Shown here: positions 17,300 to 26,374 of the stretch, one piece after another
Layout of the letters: each line of letters opens with the position of its first letter
Numbering within the stretch: position 1 is the first letter of the stretch
Assembly: GCA_947168855.1 (NCBI GenBank)
Contig: CAMVNO010000004.1
Span: forward strand, 124,001-188,000
Reading direction: 5' to 3'
DNA from: an uncultured Clostridia bacterium
GTDB lineage: Bacteria; Bacillota; Clostridia; Christensenellales; CAG-138
Length of the DNA: 64,000 nt
Notes under the pieces: model-generated
Seen by the model: only the letters and a program-made list of their open reading frames with translations
Databases searched by the model: none
What the model was told of the DNA's origin: nothing
Program-made: the position numbers and the translations under genes

Positions 17300-19222
17300 A
17301 TGAAAACCGTACGACTCACCATGGCGCAGGCGCTGGTGCGCTTTTTGGAAAACCAGTATATCGCCTATGACGGCAAGGAGCTCCCGTTCGTCGAGGGCGT
17401 AATCATGCTGCCGGGACACGGCAACGTGGTCGGGCTCGGTCAGGCGCTTCGGCAGGAGACGCGCCGTCTCAAAGTGTGGCAAGGCAAGAACGAGCAGGGC
17501 ATGGCGCACACCGCCGTCGCCTTTGCCAAGCAGATGAAGCGCAAAAAGATCATTGCGGTGACCTCGTCCGTGGGACCCGGCGCCGCCAATATGGTGACCG
17601 CCGCCGCGACGGCGACCGCCAACAACATTCCTGTGCTGATCCTGCCCGGCGACGTCTATGCCTGCCGTCAGCCCGATCCGGTGCTGCAGCAGATCGAGCA
17701 GGTCAACGATCTTTCGATCTCCACGAACGACGCATTCCGCGCGGTCTGCCGCTACTGGGACCGCATCGTCCGTCCCGAACAGCTGATGAGCGCGATGATC
17801 TCCGCGTTCCGCGTGCTGACCGATCCCGCGAACACCGGCGCGGTCTGCATTGCGATTCCGCAGGACGTCGAGGGCGAAGCTTACGATTATCCGGAGAGCT
17901 TCTTTATGAAGCGCGTCTGGCGTCTTGTACGGCGTCTGCCCGAAGCGGAAGCGATCGAAGAGGCGGCGAAGGTCATCAAAACCGCGAAAAAGCCGCTTCT
18001 GATCTGCGGCGGCGGCGTTCGTTACAGCGAAGCGCATGCGGAGTTCAGGGCGTTTGCCGAAGCAACGGGCATTCCGTTCGGCGAGACGCAGGCGGGCAAG
18101 AGCGCGATCCCCTATGACCACGAACTGAACCTCGGCGGCATCGGCGTGACCGGCTGCTCCGCGGCGAACGAGATCGCCAGGGAAGCGGATGTCGTCATCG
18201 GCGTCGGCACGCGCTATACGGACTTCACAACCGCGTCGAAATGGCTGTTCCGTGACGACACGAAGTTTGTGAACATCAATGTCAGTGAATTCCAGGCGTA
18301 TAAGATGGACGCCGTTCCGGTGATTGCGGACGCCAAGCGCGCGCTGCCGGTACTGCTTGCGGCGCTGGACGGCTACCGTGCGCCGTACACAAATGAGGTC
18401 AGGGATGCGCGCGACCGGTGGTTTCAGGAGCTCGACCGGCTGCATCACACCGCCTACGGCGAGGGTTACGTTCCCGAGGTCAACGACGCAAACGCAAAGA
18501 GCGCGGATCGCTTTGCCGAAGACATGCAAGCCGATCTCACACAGACCGCGGTGCTCGGCGCGATCAACTTTACGATCGATCCCGAGGACGTTGCGATCGG
18601 TTCGGCAGGCTCTCTGCCGGGCGACATGCAGCGAATGTGGTGCGCACGCGGCGTCGATACCTATAACATGGAATACGGCTATTCGTGCATGGGTTACGAG
18701 ATCTCCGGTGCGCTCGGCGTCAAGTATGCGATCGGCGATCGCGACGTCTATGCCATGGTCGGCGACGGCAGCTTCATCATGCTGCACAGCGAGCTTCTGA
18801 CCGCGGTGCAGGAGCACAGGAAGATCAATGTCTGCGTGTTCAACAACGCCTCGTTCGGCTGCATCAACAACCTGCAGGTCGGTCACGGCAACGACACGCT
18901 CTGCACGGAGCTGCGCTTCCGCGGCGACGACGGCGCGCATTCCGGCACGTTCATCCCGGTCGACTTCGCAAAGATCGCCGAGGGGTACGGCTGCCGTTCG
19001 TTCACGATCCATACGATCGAAGAAATGAAGGCGGCGATCAAAGAAGCCAAGAAGATCGAGGGCGTTCCGGTCGTGTTCGATATCCGCGTACTGCCGAAAT
19101 CCATGACCGACGGCTACGGCTCCTGGTGGCGCGTCGGCGACACGGAGGTAAGCGAGAATCCGAGAAATTTGAAAGCATACGAGGATCATCTTGCGCACGT
19201 CAAGGACGCAAGAAAGTATTGA
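17300..19222 (+). CDS. iolD: 3D-(3,5/4)-trihydroxycyclohexane-1,2-dione hydrolase (ThDP-dependent)
   Basis: A 640-aa thiamine-diphosphate enzyme that cleaves the cyclitol ring dione to 5-deoxy-glucuronate. The N-terminal pyrimidine-binding domain has [12 protein letters not shown] and [16 protein letters not shown]; the C-terminal domain has [17 protein letters not shown], the ThDP-Mg motif with a downstream NN pair. Length and domain order fit IolD. It is the last gene of the operon and is followed by a strong terminator. IolC and the IolJ aldolase are not in this operon; the PfkB kinase at 2118-2996 may fill the kinase step. Confidence 0.85.
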   Translation: MKTVRLTMAQALVRFLENQYIAYDGKELPFVEGVIMLPGHGNVVGLGQALRQETRRLKVWQGKNEQGMAHTAVAFAKQMKRKKIIAVTSSVGPGAANMVTAAATATANNIPVLILPGDVYACRQPDPVLQQIEQVNDLSISTNDAFRAVCRYWDRIVRPEQLMSAMISAFRVLTDPANTGAVCIAIPQDVEGEAYDYPESFFMKRVWRLVRRLPEAEAIEEAAKVIKTAKKPLLICGGGVRYSEAHAEFRAFAEATGIPFGETQAGKSAIPYDHELNLGGIGVTGCSAANEIAREADVVIGVGTRYTDFTTASKWLFRDDTKFVNINVSEFQAYKMDAVPVIADAKRALPVLLAALDGYRAPYTNEVRDARDRWFQELDRLHHTAYGEGYVPEVNDANAKSADRFAEDMQADLTQTAVLGAINFTIDPEDVAIGSAGSLPGDMQRMWCARGVDTYNMEYGYSCMGYEISGALGVKYAIGDRDVYAMVGDGSFIMLHSELLTAVQEHRKINVCVFNNASFGCINNLQVGHGNDTLCTELRFRGDDGAHSGTFIPVDFAKIAEGYGCRSFTIHTIEEMKAAIKEAKKIEGVPVVFDIRVLPKSMTDGYGSWWRVGDTEVSENPRNLKAYEDHLAHVKDARKY

Positions 19223-19237
19223 GTTCCGAACCCGAAA

Positions 19238-19266
19238 GACCCGATCCGCACGGATCGGGTCTTTTT
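19238..19266 (+). terminator. Terminator of the HAD-iol operon
   Basis: GACCCGATCCG (19238-19248) pairs with CGGATCGGGTC (19251-19261), followed by TTTTT. It ends the 14-kb plus-strand operon 16 bases after iolD. Confidence 0.85.
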
Positions 19267-19273
19267 GTATAAC

Positions 19274-19307
19274 AAAGGATCGCTCCCGAAAACGGGAGCG
19301 ATCCTTT
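19274..19307 (-). terminator. Terminator of hppA
   Basis: A perfect 15-bp inverted repeat (19274-19288 with 19293-19307) around AAAA. It lies 18 bases beyond the hppA stop on the minus strand, back-to-back with the terminator of the convergent operon. Confidence 0.75.
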
Positions 19308-19325
19308 GCACAGATAAGGAGGAAT

Positions 19326-21455
19326 TTACAGGAGATGGATCAGCGCGATCAATCCGGAGAACACGATGGAAACGGTCGCGCAAAGCTTGATGAGGATGTT
19401 GAGCGACGGACCGGAGGTGTCTTTGAACGGGTCGCCGATCGTGTCGCCGACGACGGACGCCTTATGCGGCTTCGATCCTTTGCCGCCGAAGTGACCCTCT
19501 TCGATGTACTTCTTGGCGTTGTCCCACGCGCCGCCCGCATTGGACATAAAGACCGAGACCGCAAAGCCCGCGACGGAAACGCCCGCCAGAAGCCCTACGA
19601 CGCCGGTCGGTCCCAGGATGAGACCCGCAACGATCGGAACGACGACCGCCATGATCGCCGGAACGACCATTTCCTTCAGCGCGCCCTTGGTGCAGATCGA
19701 AACGCACTTGGCGTATTCGGGTGTTGCCGTGCCTTCCAGGATTCCCGGAATCTCGCGGAACTGCCGCCGCACCTCGATGACGACCGACTGCGCGGCGCGC
19801 TCGACGCCGTTCATGGTGACCGCCGAGAAGACGAATACGAGCATCGCGCCGATGAACATGCCGATCAGCACCGTCGGATTGATGATGGAGAAGTTCAGCA
19901 CTGCATCCGTCTTATCCTGAATGATGTTGACATAGGAGACGAGAAGAGCAAGCGAGGTCAGCGACGCCGAGCCGATCGCAAAGCCCTTGCCGGTCGCCGC
20001 AGTGGTGTTGCCCAGAGAATCCAGCGCGTCGGTGCGCTCGCGTACGACCGGGTCCATGCCCGCCATCTGCGCGATGCCGCCTGCGTTGTCCGCCACCGGA
20101 CCGTAAGCGTCGGTCGCCAGCGTGATACCGAGGGTAGACAGCATGCCGACGCCCGCGATGCCGATGCCGTACAGACCGCGGTTAAAGGACTGCAGGAAGT
20201 GTCCGTTCGCGTCCACGATCGTCGTTGTGCCGCCCGCTGCAAAGTAGCTCACGAGCACGGCTGTGCAGACGATCAGGATCGAGGTGAGAGCGGATTCCAT
20301 ACCGAGCGAAATACCGCCGATGATGATGGTCGCGTAACCGGTCTGCGAGGTCGCGGCAAGGTCGCGCGTCGGGCGGTAGGACTCGGAGGTAAAGAACTCG
20401 GTGAAGAAGCCGATCAGGCAGCCTGCGATCAGGCCGCACAGGATCGCGATATAGATGCCGAGCCAGCTTGCGCCTTCCACGCCGCGGAAAATGAAATAGG
20501 TCAGCGGCAGCGCGGCGATTGCCGACAGGATCGCCGCGGTATAGGTGCCGGTGCGAAGCGTCCGCAGAAGCGTCTTTTGCGTGGCGTTTTCCTTGACGCG
20601 AACAAGCTGCGCGCCGATGATCGAGCAGATAATGCCGGACACCGCCAGCATCAGCGGCAGGAACATGCCTTCAAAGCCGTAGCCGCCGATTGCGGACAGC
20701 GCAAACGTCGCAAGGATCGAGCCGACATAGGATTCATAGAGGTCTGCGCCCATGCCTGCGACGTCGCCGACGTTGTCGCCGACGTTGTCCGCTATCGTCG
20801 CCGGATTTCTGGGGTCGTCCTCGGGGATCTTCTTCTCGACCTTGCCGACGAGGTCTGCACCGACGTCCGCGGCTTTCGTGTAAATGCCGCCGCCCACGCG
20901 CGCGAACAGCGCCATAAAGGACGCGCCCATGCCGTTCATGACCATGATGTTGCCGATCTGCACGGCGTCACGAATGCCGAACGCATAGTAGAGGAGGAAG
21001 TACCAGAGCGTGACGTCCAGGATGCCGAGCGCAACGACCGTGAAGCCCATGACCGAGCCTGCCGAAAACGCCACGCGCAAGCCGCGGTTCAGACCCTCGC
21101 TCGCCGCCTGCGCCGTGCGCGCGTTGGCGTGCGTTGCAATGCGCATGCCGATAAAGCCCGCCAGCAGCGACCATATACCGCCGGTCAGAAACGCGAACGG
21201 CGTAAAGTGCGACAGAAGTCCGCCCTTGAACGCGAACGCCAGTACCATCAGAATGACGAAGATCACCGCGAACACCGGCAGAACCGTCTTGTACTGCCGT
21301 CTCAAGTATGCGTTTGCGCCCTCGCGGATCGCAGCCGCAATCTTTTTCATGCGTTCAGTGCCCTCCGAAAAGGACTTGACGCGCTTCGCCTGCAGCAGCG
21401 CATAGATCCCTGCCAGCGCCGCGCCGATAAAACCGATCCAGAATAATGTTTCCAT
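19326..21455 (-). CDS. hppA: Membrane-integral ion-translocating pyrophosphatase, K+-dependent type
   Basis: A 709-aa polytopic membrane protein that couples PPi hydrolysis to H+ or Na+ export. The substrate-binding block DVGADLVGKVEKKIPEDDPRNPATIADNVGDNVGD is complete, as are the C-terminal acidic motifs. GNTTAATGKG has Ala where K+-independent enzymes have Lys, so K+ dependence is predicted. About 16 membrane segments are expected. An 18-bp palindrome identical to the LacI-type operator sits 58 bases upstream of the start, which suggests co-regulation with the inositol genes. H+ versus Na+ specificity cannot be settled by eye. Confidence 0.9.
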   Translation of the reverse strand: METLFWIGFIGAALAGIYALLQAKRVKSFSEGTERMKKIAAAIREGANAYLRRQYKTVLPVFAVIFVILMVLAFAFKGGLLSHFTPFAFLTGGIWSLLAGFIGMRIATHANARTAQAASEGLNRGLRVAFSAGSVMGFTVVALGILDVTLWYFLLYYAFGIRDAVQIGNIMVMNGMGASFMALFARVGGGIYTKAADVGADLVGKVEKKIPEDDPRNPATIADNVGDNVGDVAGMGADLYESYVGSILATFALSAIGGYGFEGMFLPLMLAVSGIICSIIGAQLVRVKENATQKTLLRTLRTGTYTAAILSAIAALPLTYFIFRGVEGASWLGIYIAILCGLIAGCLIGFFTEFFTSESYRPTRDLAATSQTGYATIIIGGISLGMESALTSILIVCTAVLVSYFAAGGTTTIVDANGHFLQSFNRGLYGIGIAGVGMLSTLGITLATDAYGPVADNAGGIAQMAGMDPVVRERTDALDSLGNTTAATGKGFAIGSASLTSLALLVSYVNIIQDKTDAVLNFSIINPTVLIGMFIGAMLVFVFSAVTMNGVERAAQSVVIEVRRQFREIPGILEGTATPEYAKCVSICTKGALKEMVVPAIMAVVVPIVAGLILGPTGVVGLLAGVSVAGFAVSVFMSNAGGAWDNAKKYIEEGHFGGKGSKPHKASVVGDTIGDPFKDTSGPSLNILIKLCATVSIVFSGLIALIHLL

Positions 21456-21512
21456 AGTACCCTCTTTTCTTCCAAGATTCGCTCTGTCAGGTGCATTCGC
21501 GGAAAAAATGCG

Positions 21513-21537
21513 AACGCAAACGTTTGCGTTGATATTA
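21513..21537 (-). promoter_or_regulatory. LacI-type operator upstream of hppA, with possible -10
   Basis: AACGCAAACGTTTGCGTT (21513-21530) is a perfect 18-bp palindrome, identical to the site in front of mgtC. On the minus strand TAATAT (21532-21537) lies two bases upstream of it and could be a -10; no good -35 is seen at 16-18 bases. Confidence 0.7.
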
Positions 21538-21547
21538 GAAAGAAATA

Positions 21548-21599
21548 CGACGCTGCCGTCTTGTCATTCCGACCGGAATCGGACGACAAGCGTCGTAAC
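21548..21599 (-). terminator. Long bulged hairpin between the surface phosphatase and hppA
   Basis: ACGACG...CTTGTC pairs with GACAAG...CGTCGT in a long bulged stem. On the minus strand it follows the phosphatase stop codon and is trailed by ATTTCTTTCT. A termination role is plausible but the T-run is weak. Confidence 0.5.
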
Positions 21600-21613
21600 A
21601 TCTTTTTCGGAAC

Positions 21614-24600
21614 TCAGGCGTTCATCCTGCCGTGATTCCGCCTGCGGATCAGAACGATCGCAGCCGCCGCAGCGCTCAGAACCGCCGCGCCGATCAGCAC
21701 CCATACGATCGGCGAAACGCCTTTCTTTTCGGGAGTCGGCTCCGGTTCCTCCGGGTTTGCCGGTTCAGCGGGTTCCGAAGGTTTTGCGGGCTCAGCGGGT
21801 TCCGACGGTTCCGCAGGATCCGCCGTCGACTGTTTTGCAATCGTAAAGCGGTCGATCACCGTGTAGTCGGCGCAGGACTTCATCGTGGCGTCTCCCGCCT
21901 CGGTTCGCTGATAGGCGGTTACCGTAATGCCGTCCCCGCCGACCTCGACATAGGTGAAATACTGCCGTTCGTCCGCCTGTCCGCCGGTCTGGAAGCCCAG
22001 AATATCGTCGATTTCGCCGCCGTACTCGTCAAACTTCATGCCCATCGGGCTCGTCGTGACGAAGGTCGTTGCTTCGCCGATTTCCGCCTTGCGGCCTGTT
22101 CCGTCGACCGTCGCGCGGAAATAGTTGTGGATATGACCGTTGAAGAACAGGTCCACATCGAGCTCATCGCACATCTGCTCGAGGAACGCCGTGGCGGCGG
22201 GATCCTTCTGCACCAGTCCCGCGTGCGCGAGAACAATGCGATAGCTGCAGCCGGACGCTTCAAACACGTCTTTTGCCCACGCCTTTTCCAGCGTGTAGAA
22301 ATTCAGTTTGTCCTGCGACGCGTCCGTGCCGTCGACACCGGTATACGGTTCGGTGTTCAGAATCACGAAGCACACGTCGCCGACAATAAAGCTTGCCGTA
22401 TTCTCCGCCAGCATCGGATCATCGACGCCGTCCGGCAGATTGGTGCGGCCTTTGAAATGCGAATAGATCACGTCGCCCTTGGATTCATGATTGCCCGGAA
22501 CGAACGCCGTCGGCGTCGAGGCAAGCGTTTCGGAAAGCTTGTCAAACAGGAATCCCCATTCCGCCATCGTGTCGTCCTCGGTGAGATCGCCCAGATTGAC
22601 GATAAAATCGGGATGCAGCGTGTCGGTCAAAAGTGTTTTCTGTGTGTACAGCCAGGGCAGATAGCCTTCCTCGTTGGTGGACTGCAGATCGGACACGAGC
22701 ACGAAAGAAAATGCGTTTCCCGCGGGCAGCGTACGGAACGCATAGACGCTGCTCTGATAATCCGCCGTGCCGTCGTTCGTCACCGCCATATACTCGTAAT
22801 CCGTGCCCGGCTTGAGGTCCTTGAGATCTGCCGAATAGCTCGTGAACGTGCCGTGATCGCCGAGAACGTTCACACGCTCGATCTCGGTGACCGGCAGCGT
22901 CTGCCAATCGCCCGCGCCCGCCTCGCGCCATTTCAGAGAAGCGGTCAGGCCGTCCGCCGCGGTGATCCAGTTCAGGCACATCTCCGAAACCGTTGCGCCC
23001 GGCGTCAGCGTGATCTGCTCGGGAAGATAGCGCATGGTCGGCGAAATGACGTCGAGCCGCATCGTACCCTCGGTGGGGAATGTGTATCTGGTACCGTCGA
23101 CGGTGACCGCGCAGTAGTAATAATACACCCCAACTTCATCCGCGGTGAAATTCGCGCCGATCAGATCGTGATCATCGACGGTCGCCATCGGCAGCGCTTC
23201 GGTGCAGGCGGAACGCTTTTTGGACGTTCCGACGTACAGCGTCGCGTCGGTTGCTTCACTGCCGTCCGGCAGCTTTAAAAGCGCCGCGATCGGAACGGTC
23301 TCGCCCGCGTACATACTGTTGACCGTGGGTTCGGAAAGCATCAGAACCGGCTTGTCGATCGTAAGATCCGCACGGATGCGCTCGCTCAAATCGACCGTGT
23401 CGGCAAACGCTTTGATCATCGGATAGCCGTCGAGCTCGTCGCCGACCCATGCCCAGACGTTGTCGAAATCCCAGCCGGCCGTTTCGGCGTAAAAGCCTTT
23501 CAGCTTCAGCGTAACGGCACGCACAGCCGTGAACGCTTCCGTCTCGGGATGGCTGCTCGATACGCCGCCCAGAAGTCTCGTGCCGTCGAAAATGTAATTG
23601 TTGTGGAGATGCGAGCCGGACTCTCCGCTGTAATTGCCGCAAAGGAAGCCGACATTCTGGCTGTCCTCGCCGCCGTCGATCAGCTTGAGCAGCATGACGT
23701 TGTTGTCGATCGCCGAGCCGCCCTTCAGATTCCCGACAATGCCGCCGACGCTGTCCGCTTCCTCGCCGAGAACTTGGATCGATCCTGCGGCAAAGCAGTT
23801 TATGACCTCTCCGCCGCCGGAACAGGAAGCGGTGATTCCGCCCGCCGCGCCGTTTTCGTTGCCCTTGCCGCGCACGAGAATGTCGCAGTACACGAAGCAG
23901 TTGCGCGCGACGCCGACATAGCCGTTGTCATTCTTCTTGATCTTGGCCGCAAGACCGCCCGCGTTCTTTTCCCGGCAGTCGATCGTGCCGGTACAGACGA
24001 TGTTGTCCGCATCGCCGTACAGGCTCCCCGCAAGGATGCCGCAGGAAGCGCTGCCGACGATCTCGGCGTCGAGGATCGCAAGATCCTTTGCAAAGCCTTC
24101 GCCGAAGTCGTGTCCGATGTTGCCGAACAGACCGCAGTTTTTCTGTCCCATGCGGACGACGCGGAGATTTTTGATCGCATGGTTCTGTCCGTCAAAGGTT
24201 CCGAAAAACGCGCAATGCACGCCTTCGGTTTCATCCGCGTCCGCAAGCGCGCCGATCGGCGGCATATAGCCCTTGGTCTCGGTTCCGGTCTTTTCGGTCA
24301 GAACCGCACCGATCTTTTCGTTCAGCGGCGCCATGTCGAGATCGTTCATGAGCACATACGTTCCGGAACACGGCGCGTCCGGCGCGCCGTCGCCGTTCGT
24401 ATCCTCCGGCTTCCAGGTGCCGGAAAGGTACAGAAGCTGTTCCGGTGTTTCGATCTCATAGCGCTGCTCCGCGGCGTTGTAGGTCGGAAGCTCGGCGCCG
24501 AGCTCCAGAAGAACGTCGACGCTCCAAAGATCCTGTTCCCACCAGCGCTCCTCCTCCGCCTGTGCGGGAGCGGAAAACAGCCCGCAGATCAGAAAAGCTG

Positions 24601-24628
24601 CAAGAAGTATTGTCAAAAACCGTTTCAT
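21614..24628 (-). CDS. Secreted, membrane-anchored purple-acid-phosphatase-like metallophosphoesterase with GLUG-type repeats
   Basis: A 1004-aa exported protein. A signal peptide (1-24) precedes a beta-helical region with GLUG-like repeats (about 115-330; for example CGLFGNIGHDF and GGLAAKI). A fibronectin-like domain with purple acid phosphatase features (about 530-640) comes next, then a calcineurin-type domain with VSDLQ (about 645), NLGDLTED, PGNHES (about 713), LAHAGL and NGHIHNY (about 834). The tail has a proline/glutamate-rich linker, one membrane segment (about 973-990) and RRR. It should hydrolyse phosphate esters outside the cell. Phytase-like enzymes occur in this fold, which would fit the inositol theme, but no specificity residue was verified. 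Confidence 0.8.
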   Translation of the reverse strand: MKRFLTILLAAFLICGLFSAPAQAEEERWWEQDLWSVDVLLELGAELPTYNAAEQRYEIETPEQLLYLSGTWKPEDTNGDGAPDAPCSGTYVLMNDLDMAPLNEKIGAVLTEKTGTETKGYMPPIGALADADETEGVHCAFFGTFDGQNHAIKNLRVVRMGQKNCGLFGNIGHDFGEGFAKDLAILDAEIVGSASCGILAGSLYGDADNIVCTGTIDCREKNAGGLAAKIKKNDNGYVGVARNCFVYCDILVRGKGNENGAAGGITASCSGGGEVINCFAAGSIQVLGEEADSVGGIVGNLKGGSAIDNNVMLLKLIDGGEDSQNVGFLCGNYSGESGSHLHNNYIFDGTRLLGGVSSSHPETEAFTAVRAVTLKLKGFYAETAGWDFDNVWAWVGDELDGYPMIKAFADTVDLSERIRADLTIDKPVLMLSEPTVNSMYAGETVPIAALLKLPDGSEATDATLYVGTSKKRSACTEALPMATVDDHDLIGANFTADEVGVYYYYCAVTVDGTRYTFPTEGTMRLDVISPTMRYLPEQITLTPGATVSEMCLNWITAADGLTASLKWREAGAGDWQTLPVTEIERVNVLGDHGTFTSYSADLKDLKPGTDYEYMAVTNDGTADYQSSVYAFRTLPAGNAFSFVLVSDLQSTNEEGYLPWLYTQKTLLTDTLHPDFIVNLGDLTEDDTMAEWGFLFDKLSETLASTPTAFVPGNHESKGDVIYSHFKGRTNLPDGVDDPMLAENTASFIVGDVCFVILNTEPYTGVDGTDASQDKLNFYTLEKAWAKDVFEASGCSYRIVLAHAGLVQKDPAATAFLEQMCDELDVDLFFNGHIHNYFRATVDGTGRKAEIGEATTFVTTSPMGMKFDEYGGEIDDILGFQTGGQADERQYFTYVEVGGDGITVTAYQRTEAGDATMKSCADYTVIDRFTIAKQSTADPAEPSEPAEPAKPSEPAEPANPEEPEPTPEKKGVSPIVWVLIGAAVLSAAAAAIVLIRRRNHGRMNA

Positions 24629-24672
24629 ATGAACGCTCCTTTCTGCGTGCTGCGTTTCGGAAAACCGCGGAG

Positions 24673-24694
24673 GCGGTCAACCGGGGTTGACCGC
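24673..24694 (-). terminator. Hairpin between lipoprotein and phosphatase genes
   Basis: GCGGTCAACC and GGTTGACCGC form a near-perfect stem, followed on the minus strand by a GC-rich stretch and GGTTTTCC. It may terminate or attenuate transcription between the two genes. Confidence 0.4.
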
Positions 24695-24717
24695 GCTCCG
24701 TTGATCGTTCGTTCGGG

Positions 24718-26307
24718 TTATGCGATCGGCTCAAACTCGACGCCGTCGGTGGACTTTCCGCCCGCCGCAAGCGCCACGGCGTCCATTGCCGTGATGTCTT
24801 CGGCGTCGTCGGAGACCTTCTGCTTGAACTCGTCTGCCTTGACGGTGAACACCGTGTAATCCTCAACCGGCATCTCCAGCACGAAATCCTGCTCGGTGCC
24901 GTCCGCAAACTTGATGCGCAGCGTCATTGCGCCGAGCTTTTCGGTCTCGCGGAACACGTATGCAAACACCTCATGCGGCTTGCCCTCGGCGCTCTCGTCC
25001 TCGGTCGGGATCATGCCGTCCACAACGGTCTTGAAGATGTTCTTGCCCTTGTCCTCGCCGTTCGCGAACAGATAGACCTTTTCGATCTCCTTGCCGGACT
25101 TGTTCTTGAGCATCAGATGGAGACCGGTGTAGCCTGCGGGAACCTCTGCCATGGGTTCTTCGCCTTCTGCGGGAGCTTCCGCTGCGGGCTCTTCGGGCGT
25201 TTCCGCGGGCTCTTCGGACGCGGGCACCACAATCTTCGCCTGCTCTGCTTTCAGCTCCTCAACGGTTTCCGCCGCAACCTCGGTCTGCACATACGTCGGA
25301 TACCACTGGTCGACGACCAGGCCCTTTGCGAGCGATTCCGCAAGGTAATCGATCGGTTCCGGTACGCCGTCGTCATACTGGACCTTGATGTCGTCCGGAT
25401 CCTCTGTGTTCTTCAGAGAGATCTCGTTCGGCAGGTTGCCGCTTCCGTCCGGCTTGAACCAGTCGTCGATCGGATAGGTGATCGTTGCGCCGTCATCGTA
25501 TACGACGTCGATCATGTAGTTGTCGGCATGCGGACGGATGAAGCACTTGAAGAGGTACATGCCGCCTTCCTTCGCCTTGCCGCTCATCAGAACGTCCATC
25601 TTCTCGCCTGCGGGCGTGTACAGATAGTCGATCATGTTGTTGTACATCTTGGGATCGCCGCCTTCTTCATAGAAGTACAGCTCCTTGATGCCCTTGCCGG
25701 TCTTGTTCTTGAGTTCGACCGGGATCAGCTCATAACCGGGATAGAAGTTATCCGCGGTCTTGCCCAGCGCCGCCGCGAGGTCGCAGAGCGCTTTGTCTTC
25801 GTCCTTCACCTGCTCATGCTCCCAGTTGGCAACGTCCGCGCCCTTCTTGAGGGAGAGCTCGTCATACATGGCAAGCGTTCCGACGTCCCAGGTCGCAACC
25901 GTTTCGTCCTCGAACACGACGGTGACTTCCATCTCCTTGCCCGCTTCACGGACGATGTAGATGAACTTCTCGTAGTTCTCCTCGTCGGCGTCCTTGTCCT
26001 TCCAACCCTCTTCGACCACGCTGTTCATCTTCTTGGCATAGAGATCGGTGCCCTTTTCGGAGATGTAAAGCGCCTTGATCGTCAGACCGGTCTTGTTCTT
26101 CAGCTGCAGCGCAAGACCTTCGTAGTTGACCGTCGCTTCGGGCTCCGGCTCAACCGGCGCTTCCGTCGGCTGCTCAACTGCCGGTGCTTCGGTCGGCTGT
26201 TCAACCGGCTTTTCGGGCTCGTCGGGCTGCGCAGGCGTTGTGCCGTTGCAGGCAAACACCGACAGTGCCATCAGCAGAACGAGCATGATGGAAAGTAGCT
26301 TTTTCAT
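24718..26307 (-). CDS. Lipoprotein with three copies of an unrecognised repeat domain
   Basis: A 529-aa protein with a lipoprotein signal (SVFAC, Cys20) and a Pro/Glu/Thr-rich linker to residue 60. Three related units begin at about 65, 193 and 395 with LQLKNKTGLTIKALYI, VELKNKTGKGIKELYF and LMLKNKSGKEIEKVYL. The third follows a second acidic Pro/Ala linker (about 363-390). The units look like beta-rich extracellular modules but I do not recognise a named family. RBS GAGGAGG precedes the ATG. It lies between an MBL hydrolase and the surface phosphatase on the same strand, so a shared cell-surface role is possible. Confidence 0.7.
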   Translation of the reverse strand: MKKLLSIMLVLLMALSVFACNGTTPAQPDEPEKPVEQPTEAPAVEQPTEAPVEPEPEATVNYEGLALQLKNKTGLTIKALYISEKGTDLYAKKMNSVVEEGWKDKDADEENYEKFIYIVREAGKEMEVTVVFEDETVATWDVGTLAMYDELSLKKGADVANWEHEQVKDEDKALCDLAAALGKTADNFYPGYELIPVELKNKTGKGIKELYFYEEGGDPKMYNNMIDYLYTPAGEKMDVLMSGKAKEGGMYLFKCFIRPHADNYMIDVVYDDGATITYPIDDWFKPDGSGNLPNEISLKNTEDPDDIKVQYDDGVPEPIDYLAESLAKGLVVDQWYPTYVQTEVAAETVEELKAEQAKIVVPASEEPAETPEEPAAEAPAEGEEPMAEVPAGYTGLHLMLKNKSGKEIEKVYLFANGEDKGKNIFKTVVDGMIPTEDESAEGKPHEVFAYVFRETEKLGAMTLRIKFADGTEQDFVLEMPVEDYTVFTVKADEFKQKVSDDAEDITAMDAVALAAGGKSTDGVEFEPIA

Positions 26308-26374
26308 GGTATTTCCTCCTCATATTGATTTCTGTGGTTGTGTATTTCCATCCGCGTAAGCGGAAGAGAAACCG

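Noticed and set aside
16460..19198. Minus-strand frame of 912 codons opposite iolB and iolD
   Set aside because: A shadow frame in GC-rich coding DNA; iolB and iolD have full family motifs on the plus strand.
19191..21446. Very long plus-strand frame of 751 codons
   Set aside because: It lies exactly opposite hppA, its translation is rich in Arg, Asp and His with no domain, and hppA is a clear conserved protein.
21513..21530. Catabolite-responsive (CcpA) cre site
   Set aside because: It resembles cre elements in being a CG-centred LacI-family palindrome, but the symmetric ACGCAAACGTTTGCGT sequence and its clustering near the local lacI favour the local regulator. CcpA binding is not fully excluded.
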